Below are positions 1-6,853 of a stretch of DNA of 64,000 nucleotides, piece after piece (position 1 is the first letter of the stretch; each line of letters starts with the position of its first letter). The stretch lies in assembly GCA_964542535.1 (NCBI GenBank), contig CAZIUE010000013.1, forward strand, positions 1 through 64,000. The letters are read 5' to 3'. The position numbers were made by a program, and so were the translations under genes. Source of the DNA: Pseudopelobacter sp964542535 (GTDB taxonomy: Bacteria; Desulfobacterota; Desulfuromonadia; Geobacterales; Pseudopelobacteraceae). A model generated the notes under the pieces. The model saw only the letters and a list, made by a program, of their open reading frames with translations, was not told the DNA's origin and searched no databases.

Positions 1-25
1 TTTGAGCGGATCACGATTTTGAAAG

Positions 26-44
26 CCCCCACCTTTGGTGGGGG
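26..44. other. G/C-rich hairpin at window edge
   Basis: A perfect 8-bp inverted repeat (26-33 against 37-44) with a TTT loop lies immediately before, and touching, the first start codon of the HsdS fragment. It resembles the stem of a rho-independent terminator but no T-run follows. The octamer TCACGATT occurs on both sides of it, at 11-18 and 59-66. It may mark the place where the 5' part of hsdS was lost or altered. Confidence 0.45.
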
Positions 45-1232
45 ATGCTTACTGATGCTCACGATTACGCTCTGTTGCTTTGGCTGGAAAAGTACATAAA
101 CGCCATAGACCTCAAGCCGTATGTTACGGGTTCTGCCCAGCCAAAAATGAACCAAGCGAAAATGAATTCAATAGCTGTAGCTCTTCCCCCCCTCCCCGAA
201 CAACACCGCATTGTCGCCCGCATCGACCAGCTGATGGCCCGGTGCGATGAGCTGGAGAAGCTGCGGAAAGAGCGGGAGGAGAAGCGGCTGGCAGTCCACG
301 CCGCCGCCATCAAGAAGCTGCTTGATCTTTCTTTCGCGTCTTCGCGCCTTCGCGTGAGCCAGGATTCTTCAAGCCTTCGTGCCTTCGTGCCTTCGTGTGA
401 GACTGGTGGGGCATTTGACTTTCTCGCCCGGCACTTCGGCGAACTCTACAGCGTCAAGGAAAACGTCGCCGAACTGCGCAAGGCCATCCTCCAGCTCGCC
501 GTCATGGGCCGTCTCGTTCCACAAGAGCCCAACGACCCGCCGGCTTCTGAATTGCTGAAGGAGATCGAAAAAGAGAAGGCCTCACGCGAAGGCGCGAAGA
601 CGCGAAGAAAAGACAAACAACTGCCGCCCATCAAGCCGGAGGAAGTGCCCTACGAACTGCCAAAGGGGTGGGAGTGGGTGAGGTTGGGTGAATTAGGAAT
701 TACGCAAACGGGAACTACACCGCCAAGCAAAGACCGCGAAAACTACGGAGACTACATTCCCTTTGTTGGTCCAGGTGACATTAAGAATGGCTGTATTGAT
801 TACTCTGGAGAAGGTCTATCGGAACAAGGGTTATCAAAAGGCCGTCTGATTGATGCCAACTCTGTCTTAATGGTCTGCATCGGTGGAAGCATTGGAAAGC
901 ATGCAATTAACGAGAGGGACACTACCTGCAATCAGCAAATTAACACATTGACGCCCTACAGCCCTGTTTCGGTCAAATACATTTATGGCGTTATGGCGGC
1001 GGTTTACTTTCAGAATTCTGTACTTAGCCAAGCGGGTGGTTCAGCCACACCTATCATAAATAAACAAAAATGGTCAGGCATTCCCGCACCTATTCCCCCC
1101 CTCCCCGAACAACACCGCATCGTCGCCCGCATCGACCAGTTGATGGCCCTGTGCGATACGCTTGACCAGCAGATCGACGCCGCTAGCGGCAAACAGACTG
1201 AACTGCTGGGTGCCGTGATGGCTACAATATGA
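45..1232 (+). CDS. hsdS: Type I restriction-modification specificity subunit (HsdS), 5'-truncated
   Basis: HsdS subunits direct type I restriction-modification enzymes to a bipartite DNA target through two target-recognition domains (TRDs), each followed by a conserved helical spacer. Here both conserved spacers are visible (PPLPEQHRIVARIDQLMA at about residues 48-65 and again near 350-368), and a complete TRD lies between them (about residues 200-345, beginning LPKGWEWVRLGEL). Only the last 40 or so residues of the first TRD remain: an in-frame stop sits at 3-5 and a hairpin abuts the ATG at 45. The protein is 395 residues, slightly short for a two-TRD HsdS. Two stretches (residues about 96-119 and 179-188) are encoded by dispersed TTCGTGCC-type repeats and look like in-frame insertions. 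Whether the product is functional is doubtful. The hsdM/hsdR genes, if present, lie upstream of the window. Confidence 0.8.
   Translation: MLTDAHDYALLLWLEKYINAIDLKPYVTGSAQPKMNQAKMNSIAVALPPLPEQHRIVARIDQLMARCDELEKLRKEREEKRLAVHAAAIKKLLDLSFASSRLRVSQDSSSLRAFVPSCETGGAFDFLARHFGELYSVKENVAELRKAILQLAVMGRLVPQEPNDPPASELLKEIEKEKASREGAKTRRKDKQLPPIKPEEVPYELPKGWEWVRLGELGITQTGTTPPSKDRENYGDYIPFVGPGDIKNGCIDYSGEGLSEQGLSKGRLIDANSVLMVCIGGSIGKHAINERDTTCNQQINTLTPYSPVSVKYIYGVMAAVYFQNSVLSQAGGSATPIINKQKWSGIPAPIPPLPEQHRIVARIDQLMALCDTLDQQIDAASGKQTELLGAVMATI
184..248 (+). repeat. Direct repeat copy 1 inside hsdS
   Basis: This 65-bp stretch encodes the first conserved spacer of HsdS and matches 1093-1157 at all but three positions (62/65 by eye). 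Such near-identical spacers are substrates for recombination that swaps target-recognition domains. Confidence 0.85.
331..357 (+). repeat. TTCGCGCC-type dispersed repeat, copy 1
   Basis: A run of related octamers (TTCGCGTC, TTCGCGCC, TTCGCGTGAG) translated in frame within the HsdS linker. It is the same sequence type as 374-401, 1256-1283 and, inverted, 581-609. Confidence 0.75.
374..401 (+). repeat. TTCGTGCC-type dispersed repeat, copy 2
   Basis: Three tandem CTTCGTGC-like units ending in TGTGAG, in frame in the HsdS linker, only 16 bp after copy 1. Confidence 0.75.
581..609 (-). repeat. TTCGCGCC-type dispersed repeat, inverted copy
   Basis: Reads CTCACGCGAAGGCGCGAAGA on the plus strand, the reverse complement of the copy at 331-357. 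It is translated in frame as a basic patch just before the second TRD of HsdS. Confidence 0.75.
1093..1157 (+). repeat. Direct repeat copy 2 inside hsdS
   Basis: Near-identical partner of 184-248, encoding the second conserved spacer and lying 909 bp downstream in the same reading frame. Confidence 0.85.
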
Positions 1233-1255
1233 ACAATTGCCATCAAATCTTTTGC

Positions 1256-1283
1256 CCTTCGTGTCTTCGTGCCTTCGTGTGAG
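1256..1283 (+). repeat. TTCGTGCC-type dispersed repeat, intergenic copy
   Basis: A fourth copy of the same repeat family lies between the hsdS stop and the next gene, so the element is not confined to coding sequence. Confidence 0.75.
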
Positions 1284-1344
1284 ATCAAATCCCGAAGATG
1301 ATTGTGATAAATGGAATCATTTGGAAGATTTCAGTGGAGTGACC

Positions 1345-1683
1345 ATGCCCCTGTTCACCTATTTCCCCACCCCCGCCTTTGCTGCCAAGCTGGCCAGGAT
1401 CGAGAAAAACGACCCACCCGGTCACGCCCGCATCCTGGGGGTGATCCAGCGCCTGCTGGAAAATCCCTCCGATGCCGACGGTTGGATGCACGGCGGACAC
1501 CACGGCCGGCTCAAGAAGTACGTCGGCCGCCGCGACTACCGGCTCATCTACCACTGGTGCCGACGCTGCCGCAAGGAGGGGCGAAAGCTGGAACAGCAGT
1601 GCGGCATGTGTCACCTGGTGGAAGACAACAGCGTGGTATTCTTCGACGTTTACCACAAGAACGAGGCTGGCCGGATCACCTGA
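1345..1683 (+). CDS. RelE/ParE-like protein with zinc-ribbon-like insert
   Basis: A 112-residue protein. The ATG at 1345 is chosen because GGAG lies five bases upstream; the open frame extends to 1237 but begins inside the dispersed repeat. The pattern RLKKYVGRRDYRLIYHW (residues 55-71) followed by a hydrophobic strand and DVYHKNEA near the C terminus resembles the core of RelE/ParE-type ribosome-dependent or gyrase-targeting toxins. Between these two strands sit two CxxC pairs (C72, C75, C86, C89), which look like a small metal-binding ribbon and are not part of the standard fold. No antitoxin gene is visible on either side, so it may be a solitary toxin-like protein or a domesticated relative. 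The family assignment rests on pattern recognition only. Confidence 0.6.
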   Translation: MPLFTYFPTPAFAAKLARIEKNDPPGHARILGVIQRLLENPSDADGWMHGGHHGRLKKYVGRRDYRLIYHWCRRCRKEGRKLEQQCGMCHLVEDNSVVFFDVYHKNEAGRIT

Positions 1684-1714
1684 TACGTGATTCCGGGCAC
1701 TATCTCGCACCGAC

Positions 1715-2416
1715 TTATCCCGCCGCTTTGCTCCCCAGGCGGTCCGCCTCGTTCTCCAGGGAGGGATCGTCGTTCACCGGCATGCCGGCCACCTCGGTGG
1801 TGGGGTTGACCCTTCCCTCCCGCTGCTGCACCACGTGGGCCAGTTCGTGGCCCAGAAGCTGCCGTCCGGCGCTGGTGTCCGGGCTGAACTGTCCCGGCGC
1901 GAAGTGGATGTCGTTCCCCTGGGTGTAGGCCAGCGCCCCAACCTCCGTGGCCTTGCCGGAGTCGGGGTGAACTCTCACGTCGGAGAAGTCCGAGCCCAAT
2001 CCCCGTTCCATGCCCGACCGCAGGCCATCGGGAATTCCGCCGGACGGCTTGAGCTGGGCGGGAAACCTCCCCTGCAGCGGCTCCTCTTCCTCCTGCGGTG
2101 CCATCTGGGCGCTGAATTTTCCCTGCGTCAACTCCTCTTCCTCCGGCATCTTGCCCTGTGCGGCGAACGTCCCCTGTTTCGGCTCGTCCTTCTCTTCGGG
2201 AAGGCGTTGGGCCGGGAATTTCCCCTGTTTCGCCAGTTCGTCTTCCGTTTTGGATTGGAGTTGGGCCAGACGTTTCCCCTGGGCGACCATGCGCGGGCTG
2301 CTGCCGATCATCTCCTGGAGCGGCCCCTGGGGAGTGGTAGCGGATGCATGATCCGGTGTGCGGTGCGTGGCCGGGCCGGATATCACTTCTCTTGACACCT
2401 TCTGCGCGCTTTTCAT
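1715..2416 (-). CDS. DUF4157 protein with tandem repeats, eCIS-associated
   Basis: A 233-residue protein at the 3' end of the injection-system cluster. The ATG at 2416 follows AGGAGG; an in-frame TTG 18 bases upstream would put the ribosome site inside the gene. Order of parts: a short leader; an SPR...AQLQ motif (residues 40-54); three 17-residue units plus a partial fourth, each starting QG(K/T/R)F and rich in Glu (residues 63-121); then a DUF4157 domain (about 135-205) with HELAH at 190-194, a zinc-metallopeptidase-like HExxH signature. DUF4157 proteins are known to be linked to extracellular contractile injection systems, often as or fused to cargo, but their biochemical role is not settled. 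This one has no additional toxin domain after DUF4157. It is either a cargo adaptor or processing factor, or itself cargo. Confidence 0.85.
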   Translation of the reverse strand: MKSAQKVSREVISGPATHRTPDHASATTPQGPLQEMIGSSPRMVAQGKRLAQLQSKTEDELAKQGKFPAQRLPEEKDEPKQGTFAAQGKMPEEEELTQGKFSAQMAPQEEEEPLQGRFPAQLKPSGGIPDGLRSGMERGLGSDFSDVRVHPDSGKATEVGALAYTQGNDIHFAPGQFSPDTSAGRQLLGHELAHVVQQREGRVNPTTEVAGMPVNDDPSLENEADRLGSKAAG

Positions 2417-2447
2417 CCTTGGCTCCCTCCTCAACGCGGAGCGGCTG

Positions 2448-2882
2448 TCATGCCTCTTTTCCGTACTGCTGGTAATTGGTGATGGTGATAGACGCGTCCG
2501 GTATGTCGGCCGGTACGTCGCCGTTCTCCTTCAGGGCCGCCTTGACCTTGGAGTCGTAGTCCACGAACCCCTTGGGATGGGACTTGTACTCGAAGATCAG
2601 GTAGGGGCCGGCGACGTTTAACGGGTGCACGACGTTCAGGGCGTCGGTGTACGAGCCGGTGATGTTTTTCGCGTACACCTTGCTCGCCTTGAACTGGCGA
2701 GCATCCTGGAGCTGCGCCACCAGCCGCCGCTGGACCGTCTGCCGGGGGCTGGCGGCGATCAGGTCGTTCGTGAGGTTGTGGGAGGGGATGGCGTTGGCAG
2801 GGGTTGTGGTTTGTATGGATTCCCGGGAAGAAGAGGAAGAGTTGGAGCGTTCTTTTGGCATTTTCCTGGCTGATTGTCTCAT
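2448..2882 (-). CDS. Small unrecognised protein with shared cargo-leader motif
   Basis: A 144-residue protein that I do not recognise. The start at 2882 is preceded by AAGGAG; a longer frame begins at 2906 but starts upstream of that site. The first 40 residues are Ser/Thr-rich and basic. Residues 45-59 carry the SPR...AQLQ motif in the same spacing as in the DUF4157 protein, which places it in the same functional class. The remaining 85 residues are a compact, mixed alpha/beta-looking domain with many Tyr, Lys and Asp residues (for example FEYKSHPKGFVDYDSKVKAA). It has no Cys, signal peptide or membrane segment. Its place between a DUF4157 protein and a nuclease suggests cargo or a cargo-linked immunity/adaptor protein; this is inference from context. 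Confidence 0.7.
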   Translation of the reverse strand: MRQSARKMPKERSNSSSSSRESIQTTTPANAIPSHNLTNDLIAASPRQTVQRRLVAQLQDARQFKASKVYAKNITGSYTDALNVVHPLNVAGPYLIFEYKSHPKGFVDYDSKVKAALKENGDVPADIPDASITITNYQQYGKEA

Positions 2883-2962
2883 GCGGGGCTCCTTGTATGG
2901 GTGCATTGAACTGATAAAATCTTCGTATCAACATGACCAGGCGAAGCACTTTTGAAGTTATT

Positions 2963-3931
2963 TCACCAAAAATAGAATCCACCATTATGACCGAACTTGC
3001 TGTGAACGTCGGTTCTGACCAAGTGCATTTTGTATTTGGCTAATTTGTGATGCCAAGTCTGGCCAGGTGGAGAAGCGCCTCCATCACCAGCTGTTTGGCC
3101 ATGCTTTTTTGCGACTCTGTTGGCTATGGAAAAATGCTGAGGTCGTGAGGCATCTGAGATGTTTACAAAATTGCCGCTAAGCATTTTACCGTAACCCTTT
3201 TTTTTGGAATCTTCCTCCAGATTTACATCAGAACCATTCACCGGATTCTTCCAGGCCGTGTAGCCTATTTCTGGGGTTGTAAAATCAATATTTCCATCCC
3301 CGTCTCTTTTATATTTCACATTTGTAAATCCGGCTGAAGGGATAGTTTTTGCGGCAGATATCCCGGGGCCTCGTTTCATTTGGGCCAATTCGTTGTATGC
3401 CTCCATTAAAGGGGTGATTTCATTCGCGCCCCCCCCTTCATGGTCAATATCACTGTTTTCTTCCGCCTGATTTGATGCATCAGTGAAAAAGGATGAAGCC
3501 CATGTTTCATCGCCTCCTTTTGCCTTGAATAGTTCGGAGCCAATGGCATCGAGTATCATGTATTTATCGAGATTTTCCAACTTATTGAATGTAGTCCAAT
3601 CAACTGGATCAGATCCCTGAAAGGTAGCCACCCAAGCGCTGAGCATGCTACGTGTAAAGACACCTTGGACGACTTCAGAAGCGCCATCACGATGCGTACG
3701 CAGATCGTTTCCGGAAAATACGCTCAGTAATGATGTTTCCTCCTCAGCCCCCTGTAGTTGCGCAGCGCTTCCGAACAAACTGGTCAATTTCTGACGCTGC
3801 GCAACCATATGGGGGCTGTTGTCGATGCGCGCGGCGATACCGCCTTGCATGGTTTTTGGGGCAAATTGTCCCTGTGCGATGTGTGAATGTGATGACTCCT
3901 GATGGTTTTTGTCCCTCGGAACTCTTTCCAT
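2963..3931 (-). CDS. Putative eCIS cargo: WHH-type HNH/Endo VII-superfamily nuclease
   Basis: A 322-residue protein started by an ATG after GGGAGG. The C terminus has WHH (293-295) followed by MHLV, then H310 and H315 with a GG, which is the arrangement of the WHH branch of HNH/endonuclease VII nucleases seen at the C termini of many polymorphic toxins. Toxic DNase or RNase activity is therefore likely. The N-terminal part carries one QGQFA unit (residues 20-25) like the repeats of the neighbouring DUF4157 protein, and the SPH...AAQLQ motif (39-60). The middle (about 65-285) is not recognisable. The gene is visibly richer in A/T than its neighbours, with runs such as TTTTTTT near 3200, suggesting recent acquisition. 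No obvious immunity gene is adjacent, as expected if the toxin stays inactive until delivered. Confidence 0.75.
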   Translation of the reverse strand: MERVPRDKNHQESSHSHIAQGQFAPKTMQGGIAARIDNSPHMVAQRQKLTSLFGSAAQLQGAEEETSLLSVFSGNDLRTHRDGASEVVQGVFTRSMLSAWVATFQGSDPVDWTTFNKLENLDKYMILDAIGSELFKAKGGDETWASSFFTDASNQAEENSDIDHEGGGANEITPLMEAYNELAQMKRGPGISAAKTIPSAGFTNVKYKRDGDGNIDFTTPEIGYTAWKNPVNGSDVNLEEDSKKKGYGKMLSGNFVNISDASRPQHFSIANRVAKKHGQTAGDGGASPPGQTWHHKLAKYKMHLVRTDVHSKFGHNGGFYFW

Positions 3932-3964
3932 CGCAACCTCCCGTCCATTCGTGAAAACTGTAAC

Positions 3965-4570
3965 TCAACGAAACATGCACACCGTAAAATCATCTTCCAG
4001 GTACCCCCGGATCAGCTCGACTCTGGGCGACAGTTCACGACAGAAGGCGACGATTTCCTCCCGGTCGTGGCCGGTCAACAGCTCGTGCTCCGGGAAGAAC
4101 TCCGCGTCCAGCATGTTGAAGATCAGCGCCCGCTTTGCCGCGGCGTACATCCTGGCGATCATCTCCCGGTAAAAACCGGGATCTCCGGAGCGGTATCCCA
4201 GGGCGCCGGAGGCGATGACGTAGTCGGCCCTGGGGAGCTCCACCCGGGTGAAGTCCGCCTGGTAGAAGACGGTGTCCGGCCGTTGGCCGTGGCGCTCCAG
4301 CGCGACGTCCAGGAACTCGGCCATCATGTCGATCCCGGCGTAGGTGAAGCCGCTGAACCGCTCCGACAGGTAGCCCACCAGGTCGCCATGGCCGCACCCC
4401 AGATCCATGATGGAGCGGCCGCTGAAATCAGCGGACCCGGCGATGACCTGGAAGCGCCTGCTCTGACTCGCCGCACCGCGCCAGCCCAGCGCACCGACCG
4501 AGCCGCCCGGAAATCCGCGTATCCGGTGGCGGTGAAAGTGGATGATGGCAGCCTTCTCCATCAGGTTCAT
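3965..4570 (-). CDS. Class I SAM-dependent methyltransferase
   Basis: A 201-residue protein with a Rossmann-type SAM-binding motif I (IMDLGCGHGDL, DLGCGHG at 56-62), an acidic loop after strand 2 (GIDMM) and later hydrophobic strands typical of class I methyltransferases. The start overlaps the end of the preceding gene's region: TAGGAG, containing the upstream stop codon, serves as the ribosome site. The substrate cannot be read from the sequence. Its position between the structural eCIS genes and the cargo genes suggests modification of a particle component or cargo, but it could also be an unrelated passenger. Confidence 0.75.
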   Translation of the reverse strand: MNLMEKAAIIHFHRHRIRGFPGGSVGALGWRGAASQSRRFQVIAGSADFSGRSIMDLGCGHGDLVGYLSERFSGFTYAGIDMMAEFLDVALERHGQRPDTVFYQADFTRVELPRADYVIASGALGYRSGDPGFYREMIARMYAAAKRALIFNMLDAEFFPEHELLTGHDREEIVAFCRELSPRVELIRGYLEDDFTVCMFR

Positions 4571-4580
4571 GACCGCACTC

Positions 4581-6848
4581 CTAGGGGTAGTCCGACTCCT
4601 TCATCTTCCTCACGTAGAGCCAGATCAGCACGAACGCCAGGGCCAGGAAGGCCAGGAACACTACCTCGCTCCTGCGGTACTTCCAGAACGGATCGCAGGC
4701 GAACAGGGAACACTGGAGCAGAAACGCCAGCCCCCCCATACCCAGAAACCAGAAGAATCGCTTCCTGAAGAACAGCCGCAATTCGAAAAACCGGAAGGAA
4801 AGCAGGAAGTAGATCAGCATCAGCAGCGCCAGGAGGTCGAAGACGATCCGGACCGGCCAGCGGTTTGGTCCCACCAGGCGGCAGTAGGAGGGGAAAAAGC
4901 GGGTGAACAGGTGGTTGAGAACATCGTTGTAGCCGCTGTCCTCGAAGGCGATGGTGATCTGACGGTTGATCTCGGCAGCTGGCTGCATGTCGCTGAACGG
5001 CGCCGGCCAGAAGGCCACCCCGCCGAAGTTGTCCTCGAAATAGACCAAGTCGTCGAAGAACTGGTGATTGTCCGTTGTCTCCGGAGGTTGCACCGCCGGA
5101 TTGAGGAGCGGGACGATCTTTCTCAGCATGTTGCGCCTCTGAATCCCCTTGAGCATCTTTTCCATATCCTGGCGCAGCTTCTTTTTCGTTTCACCGGTCG
5201 GTTCGTCCAGCATGACGATGAACAGGTCGACATCGTTCTGGGCGTCGAATTCATCCCTGTCGCTTTGTTCCACCTTGGGCACCAGCTGCTTCAGGTAGCT
5301 CTCGCGGAAAACTCCCGTGCCCAGGTCGTCCATGGGGAGCACGATATTCAGGTTGTAGTACCAGCCCGACCCCTTGCCCACTTGCCGCAGGCGCGTCTTC
5401 AGCCTGGTGATGAAGGAGACCAGGTAGTCGCTGGCCGCGTCATCGCGGGGATAACCGTCGAAGTACAGGGTGACGCCGTCCACGATGGGGGGGACCCTGC
5501 TCATTCCCAGGGTTATCCACGGTTTGGCCCGGTTCAACAGTGAGTTGTCCAGGCGTTGCGCCGCAACCGTTGCGATGCTTTCGATCAGCGAATCGCCGAT
5601 GGTGCTCTGCTTGGCCGCCAGCATGCGCGACCAGGCCCGCCAATCGTTGTTGTAGATCACCAGGTCCACGCTGGTGTTGTATCTGCGGGCGGTGTTGATG
5701 AAACCGGCCCGCTCCTTCGTCATGTCGAAGCGTTTGGCGATGTTCCCCCGGTCGTCGAAGCCGAGGGCGAAATAGCCGATACGGGTCAGGACGCTGAAGT
5801 CCAGCTCCCGCTTCACCCCGGCCGACCAGAAGGGAACGAAGCCGTACACCTCTCCCTTCAGGTCATCCCGGACGCAGCCGCAGGACCATCCCTTGAAGGC
5901 GATCAGCTTGCTTTCGTCAAACCGCTCGGTTTTCCGTGCCCGCTCCCGGATCTTCCCCAGGTACCCCGTGGTGAATTCCCCCTTCTCCAGATCGCCGCCG
6001 GCGACCAGGGGGGTCTCCACCCTGACCCGCAGGGCATTTTCGAAGAGGGACCGTGTCGGGTATTCGCTCCCCACCAGCTCCGCGAGCCGTTCCACCACCG
6101 GTTTGGGAAGGTTCGAACTTCTCTGCTCCGCGAAAAAGGAGTCTCCCAGCATGAAACTGACGTTCAGGTCGCCGTCGGCGTCGCCGGAAGGCTGGCCAGG
6201 CTGTTCCGCGGCCTCCAGTATCAGGTCCCGGTAGCGGTCGTAGCTCTCGCCGATGCAGCTCTTTACCGCGTTGACGAAGTCGTACCTGCTTTCGAACTCC
6301 ACATTTTGCAACGGGTCGAGCTTATCCAGGACGTCGTTCTTCGACTTCATCCATTCCAGGTCGTCCCGGGTCAGGCGGTAGACAACTCCCAGGCCATCCT
6401 GGGGGGGGGCGGTGTTGGCGGGGGATCCCGAACAGGACTGTTCCATGGCCTTTATGGTCAGGGATCCGACGATGCCGTCGATGGGGCCGGTATACCACCC
6501 CTGCTTCGCGTAACACTGCTGGATGCTCGTGATGGCTGCCTTGTTATTCCTGATCCTTTTCAGCTCTCCGGGCGTCAGCTTCCGGCAGCCGCAGCAAGCC
6601 GCCGGCGCGGCGCTGGACGTAGCGGTTTTCGTGGCGGTCGGCGCGGGAGACGGCGTGCTGGTGGTGGCAGCAGGTGTGGTGGGGGGCGTGGCCGGAGCCG
6701 GTGTTGTGGATGTCGGTGTTTCGGTTTTCGTGGCAGCCGGCGCGGCGGAAGACTCCCCGGTGGGGCGTACGCTTCCCGGCGTTGCCAGGATCAGGAACAG
6801 CAGCGCCGCGATGCAGGTTGCCGCATATGTGATGGTTGCTCTGGACAT
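4581..6848 (-). CDS. Membrane protein with peptidoglycan-binding-like and GH18-like domains, eCIS-linked
   Basis: A 755-residue envelope protein. Order: N-terminal hydrophobic segment (about 5-25), a Thr/Pro/Ala-rich linker (30-85), a Cys cluster and a peptidoglycan-binding-like unit (about 90-140, with GWYTGPIDGIVGSLTIKAM), a middle region, a glycoside hydrolase 18-like barrel (about 330-530, starting VYGFVPFWS) and three hydrophobic segments near the C terminus (about 668-685, 698-718, 729-746). The motif where GH18 enzymes have DGxDxDxE reads DGVTLYFD, so the usual catalytic acids are not conserved and the domain may bind rather than cut sugar polymers. Membrane anchoring plus cell-wall binding fits a role in tethering the injection particle or aiding its release; this is inference. 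The start follows the AAA+ gene stop by seven bases. Confidence 0.7.
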   Translation of the reverse strand: MSRATITYAATCIAALLFLILATPGSVRPTGESSAAPAATKTETPTSTTPAPATPPTTPAATTSTPSPAPTATKTATSSAAPAACCGCRKLTPGELKRIRNNKAAITSIQQCYAKQGWYTGPIDGIVGSLTIKAMEQSCSGSPANTAPPQDGLGVVYRLTRDDLEWMKSKNDVLDKLDPLQNVEFESRYDFVNAVKSCIGESYDRYRDLILEAAEQPGQPSGDADGDLNVSFMLGDSFFAEQRSSNLPKPVVERLAELVGSEYPTRSLFENALRVRVETPLVAGGDLEKGEFTTGYLGKIRERARKTERFDESKLIAFKGWSCGCVRDDLKGEVYGFVPFWSAGVKRELDFSVLTRIGYFALGFDDRGNIAKRFDMTKERAGFINTARRYNTSVDLVIYNNDWRAWSRMLAAKQSTIGDSLIESIATVAAQRLDNSLLNRAKPWITLGMSRVPPIVDGVTLYFDGYPRDDAASDYLVSFITRLKTRLRQVGKGSGWYYNLNIVLPMDDLGTGVFRESYLKQLVPKVEQSDRDEFDAQNDVDLFIVMLDEPTGETKKKLRQDMEKMLKGIQRRNMLRKIVPLLNPAVQPPETTDNHQFFDDLVYFEDNFGGVAFWPAPFSDMQPAAEINRQITIAFEDSGYNDVLNHLFTRFFPSYCRLVGPNRWPVRIVFDLLALLMLIYFLLSFRFFELRLFFRKRFFWFLGMGGLAFLLQCSLFACDPFWKYRRSEVVFLAFLALAFVLIWLYVRKMKESDYP

Positions 6849-6853
6849 GGCGT

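Noticed and set aside
331..609. CRISPR array
   Set aside because: The repeats are short octamer runs without regular spacers, are inverted in one case, and are translated in frame in hsdS.
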